From Siderastrea radians (Eukaryota > Cnidaria > Anthozoa > Scleractinia > Rhizangiidae), in NCBI GenBank assembly GCA_964017195.1, contig OZ024894.1, forward strand, positions 926,001-990,000: 64,000 nucleotides of DNA. Reading direction: 5' to 3'. The position numbers were made by a program, and so were the translations under genes. Numbering within the stretch: the stretch's first letter is position 1; every line of letters begins with the position of its first letter. The notes beneath the pieces are model-generated. The model saw only the letters and a list, made by a program, of their open reading frames with translations, was not told the origin of the DNA and made no database searches. Positions 31,353-42,794 of this stretch are shown here, in pieces.

Positions 31353-33529
31353 TCATGTCAAACTACACTGTGAGAAAAATTTATTTCACATTGACGCTTT
31401 TGCAGTCAGGCATTATTCGAGTTTATAAGCTATGCATGTTGTAATTTACAGAAGCTAATAAATAAATCCTTATTCTGATTTCGTCGGGACTGGTTCTTTA
31501 ATATTGAAATTCAAAAATCATGCAGAAATGGCAACCGATGAGACTGGCACAGTATTGTGTTTTGTTTTTCTGTTTATTTCTCTGTTTATTTATTCTTTGT
31601 GAACATTTAGGAGTAAATGACTTGGCAAACTGATATTCTCCCGTGATTTGAACTACACAGTTAGGTTTTATAGATCTGGTTGGCTTTTGCTTTGTTGTTG
31701 TGGTTGTTTTGTTTATCTGTTTGTTTGTTTTGAACTTATTATCGGTGGGATGTTTTGTTTTAGTAGCAAGACTGCATGACATTAACACTGCCTTTCCCTT
31801 TATCTTGAAGTCTTTATCTTTTATTTCATTTTTATTTTATTTTATTATTTATTTTTGATTTTAGCTTCTCAGCCAAAAGCAATGTAAGCCATCGAGAAAG
31901 CAATGAATGAATGGAGCAGTCTTAGTTGCATCCGATTTGTACCCAGGACAGATCTAGACCAGGTGTCTTATATTGAATTTTTTAAAGGAAAGGGGTGCGT
32001 ATACATCTTAACTTTTAGCACATTTGTTGTGAACAAATCCATTTTCAGTTTGGATCTTTAAACTAATCAATTTTTGTTCTTTCTAAAAGGTGTCTATTTA
32101 TATTTTGTAATAACTGTCTATTGCAACTGTTAGCACTAAGACACACGCACGAGTAAACTCTTGCATCAGTTCGTGTATCACTCATCGCGATTGTTGCGCC
32201 AAAATTTTGCTTTTCTCTTTCAGAACAGTGCTGAACAAATTAGATTACTCTTTGAAAAATAAAATAATGTAATTGTTTCATGAGGTTCAGTGTCACTGCT
32301 ACAATCCTTCATCTAGTAATTGGTTTCATCACTAAGATTTCTTTTGTTTTTCCTTCTAGCTGTTATTCAAGTCTTGGAAGAACTGGAAAGAAACAGCAAA
32401 TCAGTTTGGCTGCTGGATGTTGGGCAATGGGCACAGTAACACATGAGATCGGTACGTACATGAGCACAGTAGTACCAATAATTAAGCCCACACTGGTGTT
32501 TAACTGTTTTAGCATGATTGGTTAGCTGTGGTTCCACGTCAATTTTAGAAAATAATACAAAGAGATTTTTTTCGAAGAAATGTTTGTAACACCAAAGGCT
32601 TTGGAAGATTTTCCGCAAGGAAATACCTGGTTTCTCGACGTGAAAAAGCAATCTACAGCGTCAAATTAGTATACATTCGAATTTTATAAAAAGAAAACTT
32701 AAGCGTAATTTTTTTGGTTGTTTGTTGTTGTTGCTGCTGCTGCCGTGTTTTTTTTTTTTTCATTTCCCTCTTTTATTTCTCCCTTAATCTCGTTAATCCT
32801 CAAATAACGTACCAGTTTATTCATTTGCCTTTACAGCACACACTCTTGGCTTTGTACACGAGCAATCCCGGCGCGACAGAGATGACTACGTCACTATAAA
32901 ATTTGACGACATCCAGGATGGTATGTAATCTGTAAAGCTGCACTTTACGACCCTTCCTTTCAGTGTCATTTTATTTCGCGTGTCACAATCAAGAAATATA
33001 AAATCAAGGTGTTGCTGGTAACCGGTTGCTTCCGTCGTCTTCGACGCAAGAGATGTAACAAGTCAAATTTGCTTAGAAGAACACAAAGGCATATCGAAAG
33101 TCCTAAATCAGAATTGCCAAATGCGACCTTCGTACCAAGGTAATTTTTTCTCCGTTATTGCACACTGAATTAGAAGCTGGAAACAAGGCTGGCCAAAACA
33201 AGGATACACATATCTTCTCTACCTTGTGGGCAATTCCTTTGCGAGAAACCCTGCCGGAAGAAACTCTCTCTCTTTCTGAAAAAGATGTATGTTTGGATTG
33301 AAAGAGCTACTGGCTGTACGTATTCTTTGGTTTGTGTTTATTAATGTAGATGCAAATTGTACTTTATTTCAGGAAAAGCAGGAAACTTCAAGAAGTACAG
33401 CTCGTCTACAATCGATTCTCTTGGCACCCCGTACGATTATGACAGTATTATGCATTATGGAGCAAAGTATTTCTCAAAGCCGGCCGGAATGTTTTGCCGA
33501 CAATCGTGCCTAAGAAGAGTTGGGTAAGA

Positions 33530-36060
33530 AAAGAGTTTCGTGAAAAGAATCGCCGTGAGGACTAAAATGTATTCGAAAATAACCTGTATCTATATCAGTC
33601 ACACCATCTATTTCACAGCAGTTGGGGTTTTAGGTTACAAGTCTATCAAAAAAGGCTTCGAATGTGACCCGAAAAGGGTGTTTTGTCTCGTAAATACAGT
33701 TTTTTCCCATTTTATTTGCGAATGGCAAATAAAAACAAGTACCTCATTCTGATTTTCGTTCTTGTTTTCTTTTTCCTTGTTTACCCTCGCCAGAGTTATC
33801 GATTTCTCGGCTTTGTGGGTTCGCATGCTACTAAAACTTTCTTCGATGGTAGGCCTATCGGACAAGCGACGCAAAAAGTTGATTTCAGTATGCACGAGTG
33901 ACAACTGGGTACAAGTTTCAGAGCGAAACGGCTGTGGGCGGTAAACTTGCTGATGCGCAAGTCCAGAGACAACACTAGTATTCCAAGTGCGTCATCATAA
34001 ACCAATTTAGTATTCATTCTCCATTTTTGCACTTCGCAGTCTGATCCCGGCTAAAGCCAACTTTGATGCTATGAGTTGCTGTTGCATGTGATATTGTGTT
34101 GTTAGACTGAGCTTAAGTGGAGACCGGGAACACAATCCAATACTCTCCCTAAACAATCCAAAAACCTTTCATTGTCTAGCTGTCTTGCTCAAAAGTCCCG
34201 TGATCCAAAAGTGGCGGCAGTAATGTAACTTGGAAACCAAGAATTGATCAGGTTTCCTTATCTCTTTTCAATTTCCGTTTACTGCTCCTAGTTAGTTTTA
34301 ACTTTTAATTTTCTTTTAAACCAACAAACAATCCACAACGACATCTTACTAAACCGCTTGCCCAAACTTGCCTGAACAAAATGTTGTTTGTTTGCCCTAC
34401 TCTGCACTCAGGAGGAAGGGGGGGTTCAAACCGATTTACTTTAAATGTATCAATTTTGCTTGAAACTGTACCCTTTTCATATACCAAAAACAAAAAATTT
34501 GAACCTTTATTTTACCTAAAAAATAAGCCTACTCTTTTATATGTTGTTAGTGCAAAAAAGACACCCATTTCGGCATTTTGGGCGGAGCCTACCCTTAAAG
34601 CCTCCTGTGGGGAGCAACCACCGCCCTGCCCACTCCCGGGAACTTTGCACTGCAAAAAAGTATAGCCGAGTCGTTTTAATCAGCACTGTGGAATTCGTTG
34701 TCTCTGCAGAGCAATTTGAACAAGTTAGTGAAACTATCAATATGCTACTTGGCAAAAGGAAAAAAGAAAGAAATTTTCAATTGTCAAAAACGTAGGTGAC
34801 ATGAATCACTCTTCATTAGGATATTTGTTTGACGAAGAAGTGTATGAATATAAAAGGATCGTAATTTTATTTGTTAGGGCAGTACTTTCGCCTGTTTTCA
34901 TTCAAATATTTGTTTAAGTGCTTTTATAAGTAACAAAGCAATTGTTTTGTGAAAATAATGTGCCCCAAATACTACCGAATTTCTATATTAAATGAATTTG
35001 TACACCGAAAATGTATTTTCTGCTAATGAAGGACGTGGGCTTAATGTCACTGAATAACGCACGCATCATTGTTCTTAATTAGAGAAGAGAACTTAAATTC
35101 GGCACTCAACGAGTTCATTTATTTCAGTCGGTTGCCAGACTTTGTGTGGCTCACAACAGCAAGCCTCAAAGCGGAAGGCGAGCGTTCAAGTGTGATCTGC
35201 TGTTACCGTTCTAGATTAACTAAAAAAAATTCAGTTCAAAAAAATTTGCTAGCTTATAATCTCTGTGGCCTTAGCAATGCAAGTAATTACAACGCGTCTT
35301 CTCTGTGGTTTTATTCTAGTTTTCTTAGTGCCCCAATACTGGAAGTAAAATTTTATGCGTCAGGTCTAAACATAACTTTGACTGGGAAAATAAATAAACT
35401 GGGAGTCTTCAATTCAGCTGTCAGTTGTTTCCACTCCGACTGGCGCCTTCTCGGCCTGGCCTAAGAACAGGCAGAAGCGGCAAATAATGATTAGCAATTT
35501 ATTGCACTGTTCAACGCCGATGCCAGTAGTGCATTTCAGGTTTTATATGCGTTTTATCATCTTCGTCCTGTAATTATATAAGAACGTTCGAGAAAAATAC
35601 ACTATAAAAGCAATTTCATATTCTATTTTACCTCCAAGCAAAAGTGTTTTTAAAAGTAAAAATTCGTTTAATTGCTTGCATCCGTCTTCATCGATCAAAT
35701 TCTTTTTCTTATTTTTACTTACTCGTCATGATTTCACGCTTCCCAGAGCATCATTGGGTCGCATCGTCAATGATTTACGTTTTTATCCGACAACGTTTTT
35801 TCAATTGGGTGTATAATGCACCTCGTACTGAAATAAATTACTAGCATACAGTTTTTCCACCCGTTTTAAACAAAACAAAACAAAGACCGAGATAAAACAA
35901 CGCCATTCATTAACTTAAGATAACTATTATCCAAACACGCAGTTAGAGTAAAAGACCTTAGAATATTTTTTTTCATTCAATACAAAGGGCTAATGAAAAC
36001 TGGTAAAGATGTAGAAACTTACCCCATGTACCCGAGCGGATTATCAGGTCAAATGCTAAC
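33530..36060. other. Spacer between astacin copies A and B
   Basis: Sequence homologous to the region after exon 6 of copy B continues to about 33680 (AAAAAAGGCTTCGAATGTGAC) and then stops. No exon 7 or ShKT exon for copy A is visible. Positions 34385-34670 look like a diverged ACCCTTTTCATATACC-type repeat. A 131-codon frame at 35069-35464 has no ATG at its start and no recognisable domain. Confidence 0.4.
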
Positions 36061-36221
36061 TACATTGCCTTACGGGATCATAAATTGGCTAGTTTGTGAC
36101 TGAAGTTCATGAGAACCTTAAAAAAAATCCGAATTTTATGGCACAAAACATCAGTAAACACGTCACGTTTCTAATATGTAGAAAGAGATGTATATTGATT
36201 GAAAGAAGGAACGTCTACACA

Positions 36222-36500
36222 CTCAGAAAAAAGGCACCAACTGCAAGTTCCGATTTTCATTTTTTGACAGAAGAATAAATAAAGGTACCAAATTTGTTGG
36301 CAGAACGATTGGAAAAAAGTAATAAATTTCAAGTTGAATTTATCGAAAGATACGCCCAAATAAAGGAACCAAATATCGACTTTCACTTGTCGGCCGAGAG
36401 GTCAGAAAAGGTACCAAATTCTGATTTGAATGTTTTGGAGGAGAGATTTGAAAAAGGTGCCAAATTTCGATTTTCATTGGCTGGCCGAGAATATAAAGTA
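36222..36500 (+). repeat. Degenerate 45-bp tandem repeat, readable as 15-residue units
   Basis: AAAGGTACCAAATT-type blocks recur about every 45 bases (near 36317, 36362, 36407 and 36452, plus weaker ones upstream). The frame from about 36294 to 36575 stays open through them and gives four to five related 15-residue units of pattern LAERxEKxxKFxxxF. No ATG opens this frame. It lies about 250-550 bases before the start codon of copy B, so it is probably a non-coding minisatellite whose unit length is a multiple of three. Confidence 0.6.
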
Positions 36501-37911
36501 ACGCATGTTAATTTCCTTTTTAGACATAAAAAGGTACTGTTTTTCAACCCGAAAAGTAGATGTTATAAAATTTAGATAAAAGGATGATTATTCGATTAAT
36601 CTGCAGTAAAATAACGAGTAAAATTAGAAAATGGGTCAAAAGTAGGGACCAAAAAGCGACTTCCTTTTGAAAACCAGGATTGTCGAAAATTTTCGCTGAT
36701 TGTTTCAGGATCAAAGAAGTTCCAACTATTACAATGCTGTTGGTTGATTTTGTTGTCTCGCTTTCTTTCAAGTGATATACTTCCTGTTTACAGAGAGATC
36801 GAAGTCCGTGATGAAGCTAATTGCCGCTGTTATCATTAAATTTTCTTTGCTGCCTTTGCCACTGCGAAAAATAGTGAAGGTAAATGTATCCGATGTATCA
36901 GTATTGCTCAGACATTATATTTGAAGGAATAAGAAGAAGAGACTCGATTGCAATAGATTTTGTTCCTTAGGGGAAACTTCTAAAAGTAAAACAATTTTCT
37001 ACTTCAACAAAGAATTAGCATCAAAAAACAAGTAAAGAATGACTGATTAGAGAGTAATGACGAACGAAAAACGGTACAAAACTTTGGCCAAATTAATGCT
37101 ATATTTCATTATTCGCCTTCCAGTAGAATGACCGTTATCCCTATCAAAATTTAGTAGTTTCCGTTAAATTTTTATGCAAACCGAAATCCGTCCTCATTTC
37201 AATTAACGGACCGTACATGGACCGACTACCGCTCTAACGGTCTGCACAGACCGTACAAAATCAACAGGCTGATTTGACAGTCTTGGATTGGACATGAGTG
37301 TCATGATGACAAGAAAATGGACGAAAAAATTGAGACGGGTCGATATAGTTTTATTATTATAATAATTGAAACAAAACAATACAGAGACAGCATGGAATAA
37401 GCTCAAAATAGTGAGCCTATACACAGATCAGCAGTAAATCAGCGACCTTTGTTTAAAGCTTTTATAACCTAAAAATGCGTTCTTTCACGAGTAACACATT
37501 ACCAGATCTTTACTGTTATTCAGTTATATTCGCGATAGATGAATGCAGGTTCTCCTAAGGGTCACGTGACGTGGTCCACGCCCAACTGACTTGGTAATGC
37601 CTATTTAATAGTGCAAAACCTACACTATATATTTTTTCAGTAAGCCACTGTAGAGCATAAATAAGTACAGAGAAAAAGTCTATTCAGACACATTTTAACA
37701 GAGAATGTAGACGCGGATGGCGTAGATCTGTTTGAAGGAGGATGGTCCTGGATCCGATACAGCGAATATCTGCAAAGCTTGGATTGGATATTGATGCGGC
37801 GGGCGCCCGCGGAAGCCTAAAAAACTGAAACCGCCTCTGGCCAAATGGAGTAGTTCCTTACGCCATTGCGACTGGTCTATGTAAATATTGGGTGTACAAA
37901 GCAATGTGATT

Positions 37912-38007
37912 CAATCATTCATTCATTCACTCATTCATTCATTCATTCATTCATTCATTCATTCATTCATTCATTCATTCATTCATTCATTCATTCATTC
38001 ATTCATC
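37912..38007. repeat. (ATTC)n microsatellite in intron 2 of copy B
   Basis: About 22 ATTC units sit at the same intronic place as the longer array in copy A (31206-31352), followed by a short CCTTCCTTCC drift. Confidence 0.95.
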
Positions 38008-38384
38008 CCTTCCTTCCTTTCTTTCAAACTACATTGTACATTATGGGTTTCAATTTATGTCATATTGATTTTTTAGCCCTCAGTTATAAGTTGTTGAAAT
38101 TTACAGAAGCTAATAATCCCGCTTTAGTTTATTCTGATTTCATCGTAACTGGCTCTTTAATATTGAAATTCCAAAAAATCGTGCTAAAATGGCAACCGAT
38201 GTGGCTGGTACAGTCTCGTCTTTTGCTGTGTATTTCTCTTTTTTTATAATTTTCTGTAAAATGTTAGGAGCAACTGACTTGACAAGCTCACCTTCTCCCG
38301 TAATTGGCCCTGCACGTTTAGGTTTTGACATCTGGTTGTTTTGTTTCTTTCTTTCTTTGATGTGTGTGTGTGTGTGTTTGTTAT

Positions 38385-38422
38385 TGTTGTTTTTGTTGTT
38401 GTTGTTGTTGTTGTTGCTCTGT
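38385..38422. repeat. (GTT)n tract in intron 2 of copy B
   Basis: TGTTGTTGTT repeats after a (TG)n stretch at 38360-38375. The corresponding part of copy A (31685-31735) has a shorter TTGTTGTTG run. Confidence 0.7.
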
Positions 38423-40375
38423 TTTTTTCTTTATTTTTTCTTTTGCATTCATAATTAGTTTGTAAGTCTAGGTGGGATGTTTGTAACACTGCCATCCCCT
38501 AGCTTTATCTTGCATTCATTTTTGTTGGTGGTTTTCAGCTTCTCGGCCGAAAGCAATGCAAGGAAAAATCGAAGCAAGAAAGCTATGGATGAATTGAGCA
38601 GTCTTAGTTGCATCCTATTTGTACCCAGGACAAACCAGACAGCTTATATTGAATTCTTTAAAGGAAATGGGTGCGTATACATCATAACTTTTATTGTTAA
38701 ATTTGATTTTTTTCCCTATTTTTCATGGGTAATGAAGAAATTCATGTTGTTTTGATCTTTAAACATCCCAATTTTATTTCCTTCTAATAACTGTCCATTG
38801 CAACAGCTAGCACAAAGACACACCCACGAGTAAACTGCTGCATCAGTTGGTGTAGCAGCATCGCGATTTTTGCTTCAAAATGATATTGTTTTTCTCTTTC
38901 AGAACTGCTGAAAAAAATCCAGTAGTTTCATGAGTTAAGTTTTGTATACATATACCAAACTGATAAAAACATCTGATTGTCGAGCAATTGGTTCCATCAC
39001 CAAGATTTATTTTCCATTTTCCTTCTAGCTGTTATTCAAGTGTCGGAAGAACCGGAAAGACACAGAAAATCAGCTTGGGTGCTGGATGTTGGAAAATGGG
39101 GACAGTAATACACGAGATCGGTACGCACATGAGCACAGTAATACCAATGAGCACACATACACAATGTGTTTAACTGTTTAAGCGTGATTGGTCACCTGTG
39201 GTTCCAAACAGATTTTTTCGACGAAATATTTTTGACATCAACGGCTTGAGTATGGAAGATTTTCCCCAACTGCAAAAAAAAACGGTTTCACGACGTCAAA
39301 AAAATAGGAATGTACAGCGTCAAATTAGTACATTCAAATTCTACGTAAAAAAAAATTAAAACTCAAAGTTTAGCCCTTTTTTCCTAATTTTGTAGAGCCT
39401 CAAATACCGTATTTTGCTCATTTACCTTTACAGCACACACTCTTGGCTTTGTGCACGAGCAATCCCGGCCTGACAGAGACCATTACGTCACCATAAAATC
39501 TGAAAACATCCAGGATGGTAGGTAATCCATCAAGCTGCACTTTCTCACACTCCCATTTTAATGGGATTTAAATTTCCTCTTAAAGAGAATCCCAGTTACT
39601 CGGTGTCACTTTCGTTCGCGTGGCACAATCACCAAAATCAAGGGGTTACTAGGTGGCCTGCATGAGTTGCAGATGTAATCAATGGCCGGCTGCTTCTGTC
39701 GTCTGCGACGCAGGATATGTGACAAGTCAAATGTATTCATTTTGTCTAAAAAACTGGAAGGCATATCGAAATTCCTGAATCAGAATAGCCATTAAATGCG
39801 ACCTTTGCACCAAGATTATTTTCTGTCTTTTGCAAATCTGAACAAAGAAGAAGTTGGAAACAAGGATGTCCGGATTGAAAGAGCTACTAGCTGTTCGTGG
39901 TTTTTGGTTTGTCTTTATTGTAGATCAAGAAGTGCTCCTCATCTACAATCGATTCCCTTGGTACCGCGTACGATTATAGCAGTATTACGCATTATGGAGT
40001 AAAAAATTTTTCTCAAAGAATGGTTTACCGACAATTGTGCCTAAGAAGAGTGGGGTAAGAAAAAATTTCCGTCAAAAGAATCGTCAATCGTGTATCCACA
40101 AATACCCCCATCTACATCAGTCATACTGTAACTTTCATAACGGTTAGGTTTTAGGTTTCAAGTCTTTATAAAAAGGCTTCAAATGTAACCTTAAAGTTCT
40201 ATGATTTCTTAACACGTTTTTTTTTTCTTTTTACTACTATTATTCAACGTTTTCAAAGGTCAGTTTCGCGTTTCATTAGATAGTCACAACCGGTCACTTT
40301 GTCTGCCTTTCATTATCTTAATCGACCAATCGTCAACAATTTGCAGTTGGTGCCCCCTCATTCAGTCAACCAATC

Positions 40376-40408
40376 AGTGAATCAATCAATCAATCAATCA
40401 ATCAATCT
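40376..40408. repeat. (AATC)n microsatellite
   Basis: About seven AATC units lie in the intron before the INLLHKC-encoding exon of copy B. Confidence 0.85.
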
Positions 40409-40819
40409 TTCAGTCAAAGAGTCAGTCATTCAGGCAATCAATGAAAATGTTAACCCCTTTTGTGACACTTTTTTGCAGGTAAAAATAGTCTGCGAAAACA
40501 CTTGAGCGAGATGGACATTAAGGAGATTAACCTGCTGCATAAATGCAGCGAATTTGGTAATTATTTTAAAATACTGTAAAAATATATATGAATTTAAGTT
40601 GCGTTCCTCTTTGCAGGAATCCAAGGCAGGAATCTACTTTCAAAAGTAGTTAATCAGTAATTCACAATATTTTGGAAGTTTCAAATTGCAATTGCAGCGT
40701 GTGATTTTGAGAACGTGGCCAAAGGATAATTCCTCCGGGGGTGACCCCCCAGGGATAATCCACGGCAGATAAAGATTTCTCCTTAAATGATCTCCATTTT
40801 AAGCCTATTATCTGGTGCT

Positions 40820-41441
40820 TTAAGGTGGCTCCCTGGAGTTTCCACAAAAGCGATTATACGAACTGGCAAGACTTGCAAAAGAAGCCCTAGTTCTGTTGTC
40901 TTCATATCTTTGACCCTGAATTTTAACAGTAAGGTTACCAACATAATTGCCCTTATTTTTCAGGTTTTGCTTCTTAGGTATAGGTCGTTGTCATGGCAAC
41001 AAAGCATCTAAAGAATGATACATATTTTCCATTAATTCGTCTTTTTTCTTAAACATTTTGATTTTCCCTCGGTGAAATTTTTTTAAACTTTCCTATTTTG
41101 TGCAAATGATTTTGACTAACATTTTGCTGGTGAAAAAATATGGGGTCGTTCAGACGGATTCACCGATATCACGTGATTTCTTATTTTTAACCCTTAAACT
41201 GAATTGCTCTGACAGAATTTTTCCGAAAGATAATTCGTGAAAGGTAGCGTTAGTATCTCAAAATGTGAAAAATTTAAAAGAAATTCACCGAAAGAAACGC
41301 CAGAAAATTAAGTTAACTTTGCTTTTTTTGGCTGTGCTGACGTCATAAAATATCAGGAAAACCTATGATTTTATGTGAGCGCGCGCAGATTACTACAGTT
41401 CGCATCGCGCGCGGTCATAAAACTATAGGGAGCCACCTTAA
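40820..41441. mobile_element. 620-bp non-autonomous DNA transposon with TTAA-bounded inverted ends
   Basis: The element starts TTAAGGTGGCTCCCT and ends AGGGAGCCACCTTAA. If TTAA is the duplicated target, the inverted repeat is GGTGGCTCCCT, which fits the piggyBac or Kolobok superfamilies (both use TTAA). There is no coding capacity. It lies in the intron just ahead of the ShKT exon of copy B. Confidence 0.75.
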
Positions 41442-41691
41442 AATGTTACCGCGCTATGAGTAGTTTTTTGGTAAATATTTTTTGCACTTATTGCTCGAAC
41501 GTTGAGCGGAATCCGTCTTAACACGTTTGTGTGTTAAACTGTTCATATTGCATTTGTATCCGTTTCGTTTCCCTTTTTGCATCAGTTTCTGCTTCCGGAT
41601 AAGGGAGTTAATTTTGGCCGCCTGTCCGCGATCCTTTTAATTGTCAAATCCGTTCACGTGAAAAGAAATCACTGGCCTTCTCCATTTTCAG

Positions 41692-41801
41692 CTTTGTGCG
41701 CTGACAAAATGGGCTCTACTTGGTGCACACAGAAAGCCCACCAATGTGACCGGATCGTCTACATGAGGAAAAGGTGCGCAAAAACCTGCGGTCTGTGCTA
41801 A
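41692..41801 (+). other. ShKT-domain exon (last coding exon of astacin copy B)
   Basis: After a TTTTCAG acceptor the exon encodes an intact ShKT domain with six cysteines spaced C-x8-C-x6-C-x9-C-x3-C-x2-C and the conserved late YM motif, then TAA. The Lys-Tyr dyad that channel-blocking ShK toxins use is not present at the YM position (VYM), which suggests an enzyme-associated or structural role. It is the best preserved part of copy B together with the two zinc-site exons. Confidence 0.88.
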
Positions 41802-41833
41802 CGAGGTAAGTCGAGTCTGTGTACTGAAAGTCG

Positions 41834-41993
41834 TATACTGCGGCTGGCTCGTCCCCAGTCGTCTCAAGAGCGGGCAAAGGGTCAAGGGAAGCTAATAACG
41901 GAAGGAAAGAGTTTCTCTCGTTCCTCCCTTTCCTTGATCCTTTGCGCACCAGTCATATTAGAGAGACGACCGGGAACGAGTCAGATACTGCAG
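41834..41993. repeat. 160-bp imperfect inverted repeat (MITE) after the ShKT exon
   Basis: TATACTGCGGCTGGCTCGTC with CCAGTCGTCTC pairs with GAGACGACCGGGAACGAG and CAGATACTGCAG. The interior is A/G-rich (GGAAGGAAAGAG). It lies in what would be the 3'UTR intron of copy B. Confidence 0.55.
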
Positions 41994-41999
41994 TTCATG

Positions 42000-42790
42000 T
42001 CAGCAATTTTTTAATCCTGAAAACGTATTGATCAGATTCTGGGTTAAATGATTAGGTACAGCAAAATTTAATGTCGACAAAGACTTCCGATTGCTTACAG
42101 TTTCATGTAAATATTCTATTATCCCATTCTGTCTAGTACCTTTTGAAATATCATTCTAATATGCCATTTACGAATTGTCGTCAGCCTACTTTCAGCGGTG
42201 AGGCCCAGCCTCGCTTTGACACTGAGTAACGTCACCATTTCCTACGTGTACAGGTCACAGACTGTCAGGTTCTTTCTCATAAAAACTAAATGACTAAAAT
42301 CTAAAGGATGAAGGCGACAGATCTAGTTTGCATTTGCGAGCCTTGCACGGCAACACCTAGAGCTTTGGACGAAAATTGAATAATTTACGACATTGTAAAC
42401 TATGTGGGAAATTGCCGTGCAAAATTTGATTCCCGGTACATTTTTGATTGCCTCAAAATTGAAGATTATAGCTCTGGTAGGAAAAGTTTTCTTCGGTTAA
42501 GTTTTCAATAAGTGTGCAGATAAAAAACCAGCGGTCGCATTTTGGGAAAATTCACATGCAATCTGAAATTACGGTTGCACACCTTTCATGCAAAGGTGAT
42601 GCTGTCATATTGCGTAGTCTAATAGACTGAATATTTTGAAGAATCTATTTGACATCGAATTTGGTTACAAGCATTGCGGTTAGTGTTAACCAGAGTCTAT
42701 CATTTGGGGAATCATGAAGGGCTTGGAGGATTCTCAAAGTAGTTGTTCAACTGCTAAAAACACAGGACATAAACGGTTTGTATTCCAGAT
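42000..42790. other. Non-coding stretch downstream of astacin copy B
   Basis: I see no gene and no strong repeat. If the 3'UTR exon at 43640 belongs to copy B, this is intron. Confidence 0.4.
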
Positions 42791-42794
42791 AATA

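Larger units (their letters stand above)
26612..33523 (+). pseudogene. Astacin metalloprotease copy A, interrupted
   Basis: This is the upstream member of a tandem pair of secreted zinc proteases. Exons are 26612-26675 (signal peptide, 21 codons), 31005-31172 (propeptide with FEGD, then LWPNRVVPYT), 31865-31994 (SLSC segment), 32360-32451 (ends in HE of the zinc site), 32837-32920 (HTLGFVHEQSR) and 33373-33523 (Met-turn SIMHYG). The first, second, fourth and fifth exons read cleanly and the HExxHxxGFxH zinc site is complete. Two lesions would silence it: an in-frame TAA at 31885-31887 in exon 3, where copy B has CAA, and an 8-base insertion (CCGGCCGG) in exon 6 after the Met-turn. The exons that in B and C encode VTIGQR-type sequence, and in B the ShKT domain, are missing. 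Intron 1 holds a 3.4-kb retrotransposon and intron 2 an (ATTC)n tract. The intron 2 donor is the weak GTCTAT. Confidence 0.85.
36811..41801 (+). pseudogene. Astacin-ShKT metalloprotease copy B, heavily decayed
   Basis: This downstream duplicate keeps the full exon set: 36811-36879 (signal peptide, with 5 extra bases that shift the frame), 37702-37874 (propeptide; the FEGD region has lost a base), 38539-38670 (SLSC segment with about 5 extra bases), 39029-39120 and 39434-39517 (zinc-site exons, both intact in frame: HE, then HTLGFVHEQSRPDRDHY), 39924-40054 (Met-turn changed from MHYG to THYG, plus a frame slip), 40479-40556 (INLLHKC segment) and 41692-41801 (ShKT domain and stop). Secreted astacins with a C-terminal ShKT are known from cnidarian nematocysts and other tissues; here the product cannot be made as a single frame. 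A donor-like GTAAGT follows the stop, so the original transcript probably had a separate 3'UTR exon. The lesions differ from those in copy A, so the two decayed independently. Confidence 0.85.

Noticed and set aside
31177..31444. Repetitive SFIH-type reading frames (also at 37866-38249)
   Set aside because: They are translations of the (ATTC)n arrays in the astacin introns.
33796..34032. Short frames around 33.6-34.0 kb as a possible astacin exon 7 of copy A
   Set aside because: None contains VTIGQR- or INLLYKC-like sequence; the homology with copy B ends near 33680.
35069..35464. 131-codon plus-strand frame between the astacin copies
   Set aside because: The first codon is not ATG, no domain or splice context was found, and composition is like the surrounding DNA.
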